Assembly (NCBI GenBank): GCA_023379345.1
Contig: JAMCUV010000105.1
Location: 1-7,073 of the forward strand
Origin: Thermoplasmatota archaeon
Lineage (GTDB): Archaea; Thermoplasmatota; Thermoplasmata; Thermoplasmatales; Thermoplasmataceae
Reading direction: 5' to 3'
Length of the DNA: 7,073 bases
The notes under the pieces were generated by a model. The model saw only the letters and a program-made list of their open reading frames with translations. It made no database searches and was not told the DNA's origin. Shown in pieces: positions 6,866-7,073 of this stretch (the stretch's first letter is position 1; each line of letters opens with the position of its first letter). The position numbers and the translations under genes are program-made.

Positions 6866-7042
6866 TCAAACCATCTCGCAAATTAATAATATGCTCTGAC
6901 TTTTTAGCGAATTGCCAAACCCAGGTCACGCTTGTTTCATGGTTGATCTTCTGGTATTCATTTTGCTGATTCCCGCTGGATTCATAACTAAGCAATTCGG
7001 TCACTCTTTCATCGTAACTACTTATTAGTATTTTTTCGTGCA
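6866..7042. other. Intergenic gap upstream of the flavoprotein operon
   Basis: These 177 bases hold the operon promoter at the left end and nothing else I can name. A minus-strand reading frame crosses the gap (7043 to 6852) but starts with TTG, overlaps the flavoprotein start by 14 bases and has no protein-like pattern. The inverted 8-mers CGAATTGC (6908-6915) and GCAATTCG (6992-6999) could be chance. The gap is long for this window, so regulator sites are possible. Confidence 0.4.
6881..6892 (-). promoter_or_regulatory. TATA-type promoter of the flavoprotein-DUF1641 operon
   Basis: On the minus strand this AT-only stretch reads ATATTATTAATT. The ATATTATT part (6892-6885) centres about 24 bases before the ATG at 6865, close to the spacing for a leaderless mRNA. 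The bases between it and the ATG (GAGATGGTTTGA) contain no convincing Shine-Dalgarno motif. Confidence 0.45.
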
Positions 7043-7073
7043 ATGGAATATTTTATCGTTTATGGCACCAGTC
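7043..7073 (+). CDS. Possible start of a divergent gene, cut by the window edge
   Basis: An ATG at 7043 opens a frame reading MEYFIVYGTS that is still open at the right edge. The alternating hydrophobic pattern looks like the first strand of a protein. A second ATG at 7062 in another frame (MAPV) is an alternative. No Shine-Dalgarno motif precedes either. The nearest AT boxes (TTATTAGTA at 7022-7030) fit the 7062 start about as well as the 7043 start. Only ten codons are visible, so no function can be given, and the reading frame may be accidental. Confidence 0.3.
   Translation, partial: MEYFIVYGTS

Noticed and set aside
6908..6999. Inverted 8-mers CGAATTGC and GCAATTCG, with GGTCAC nearby twice
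   Set aside because: The arms are short and 76 bases apart; in a gap of this size such a pair is expected by chance fairly often.
6852..7043. Minus-strand 63-residue reading frame upstream of the flavoprotein
   Set aside because: It starts at TTG without a Shine-Dalgarno motif, overlaps the flavoprotein start by 14 bases, covers its promoter and has no recognisable protein pattern.

Overview
The window looks archaeal and most likely comes from the order Thermoplasmatales (class Thermoplasmata). It carries an archaeal-type ribosomal protein S10 and a full-length aEF-2 with an intact diphthamide histidine. It also has a threonine synthase-like gene with an N-terminal zinc ribbon and a sulfide:quinone reductase-like/DUF1641 gene pair. 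Promoters are archaeal TATA-type, several placed about 23-30 bases before the start codon as expected for leaderless mRNAs. Base composition is moderate: samples I counted by hand ranged from about 30% to 50% GC. Arg AGG/AGA and Ile ATA codons are frequent. The species cannot be fixed from the sequence alone. All seven confident genes end in TAA.

The left part (1-3668, plus strand) holds S10, aEF-2 and a threonine synthase-family enzyme. S10 and EF-2 are translation genes separated by 72 bases that contain a T-run, TATA-like boxes and a Shine-Dalgarno motif. The threonine synthase gene begins 42 bases after EF-2 behind its own TATA box and has no Shine-Dalgarno, so it is probably transcribed separately and leaderless.

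The right part (3672-6865) is entirely on the minus strand. Read in its own 5' to 3' direction, it runs: a flavoprotein of the sulfide:quinone oxidoreductase/flavocytochrome c sulfide dehydrogenase fold (6865-5723); a DUF1641 protein one base downstream (5721-5224), clearly co-transcribed; an unrecognised 325-residue protein with its own promoter (5162-4185); and an OsmC/Ohr-family protein with its own promoter (4124-3672). OsmC converges on the threonine synthase gene with only three bases between the two stop codons.

From 6866 to the end lies a regulatory gap upstream of the flavoprotein. It may include the first codons of a divergent gene running off the right edge.

The most notable point is that the sulfide:quinone reductase-like protein contains no cysteine at all. 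A tyrosine stands where the family places a redox cysteine, yet the protein remains coupled to DUF1641. I see no CRISPR array, insertion sequence, tRNA, rRNA or other mobile element.
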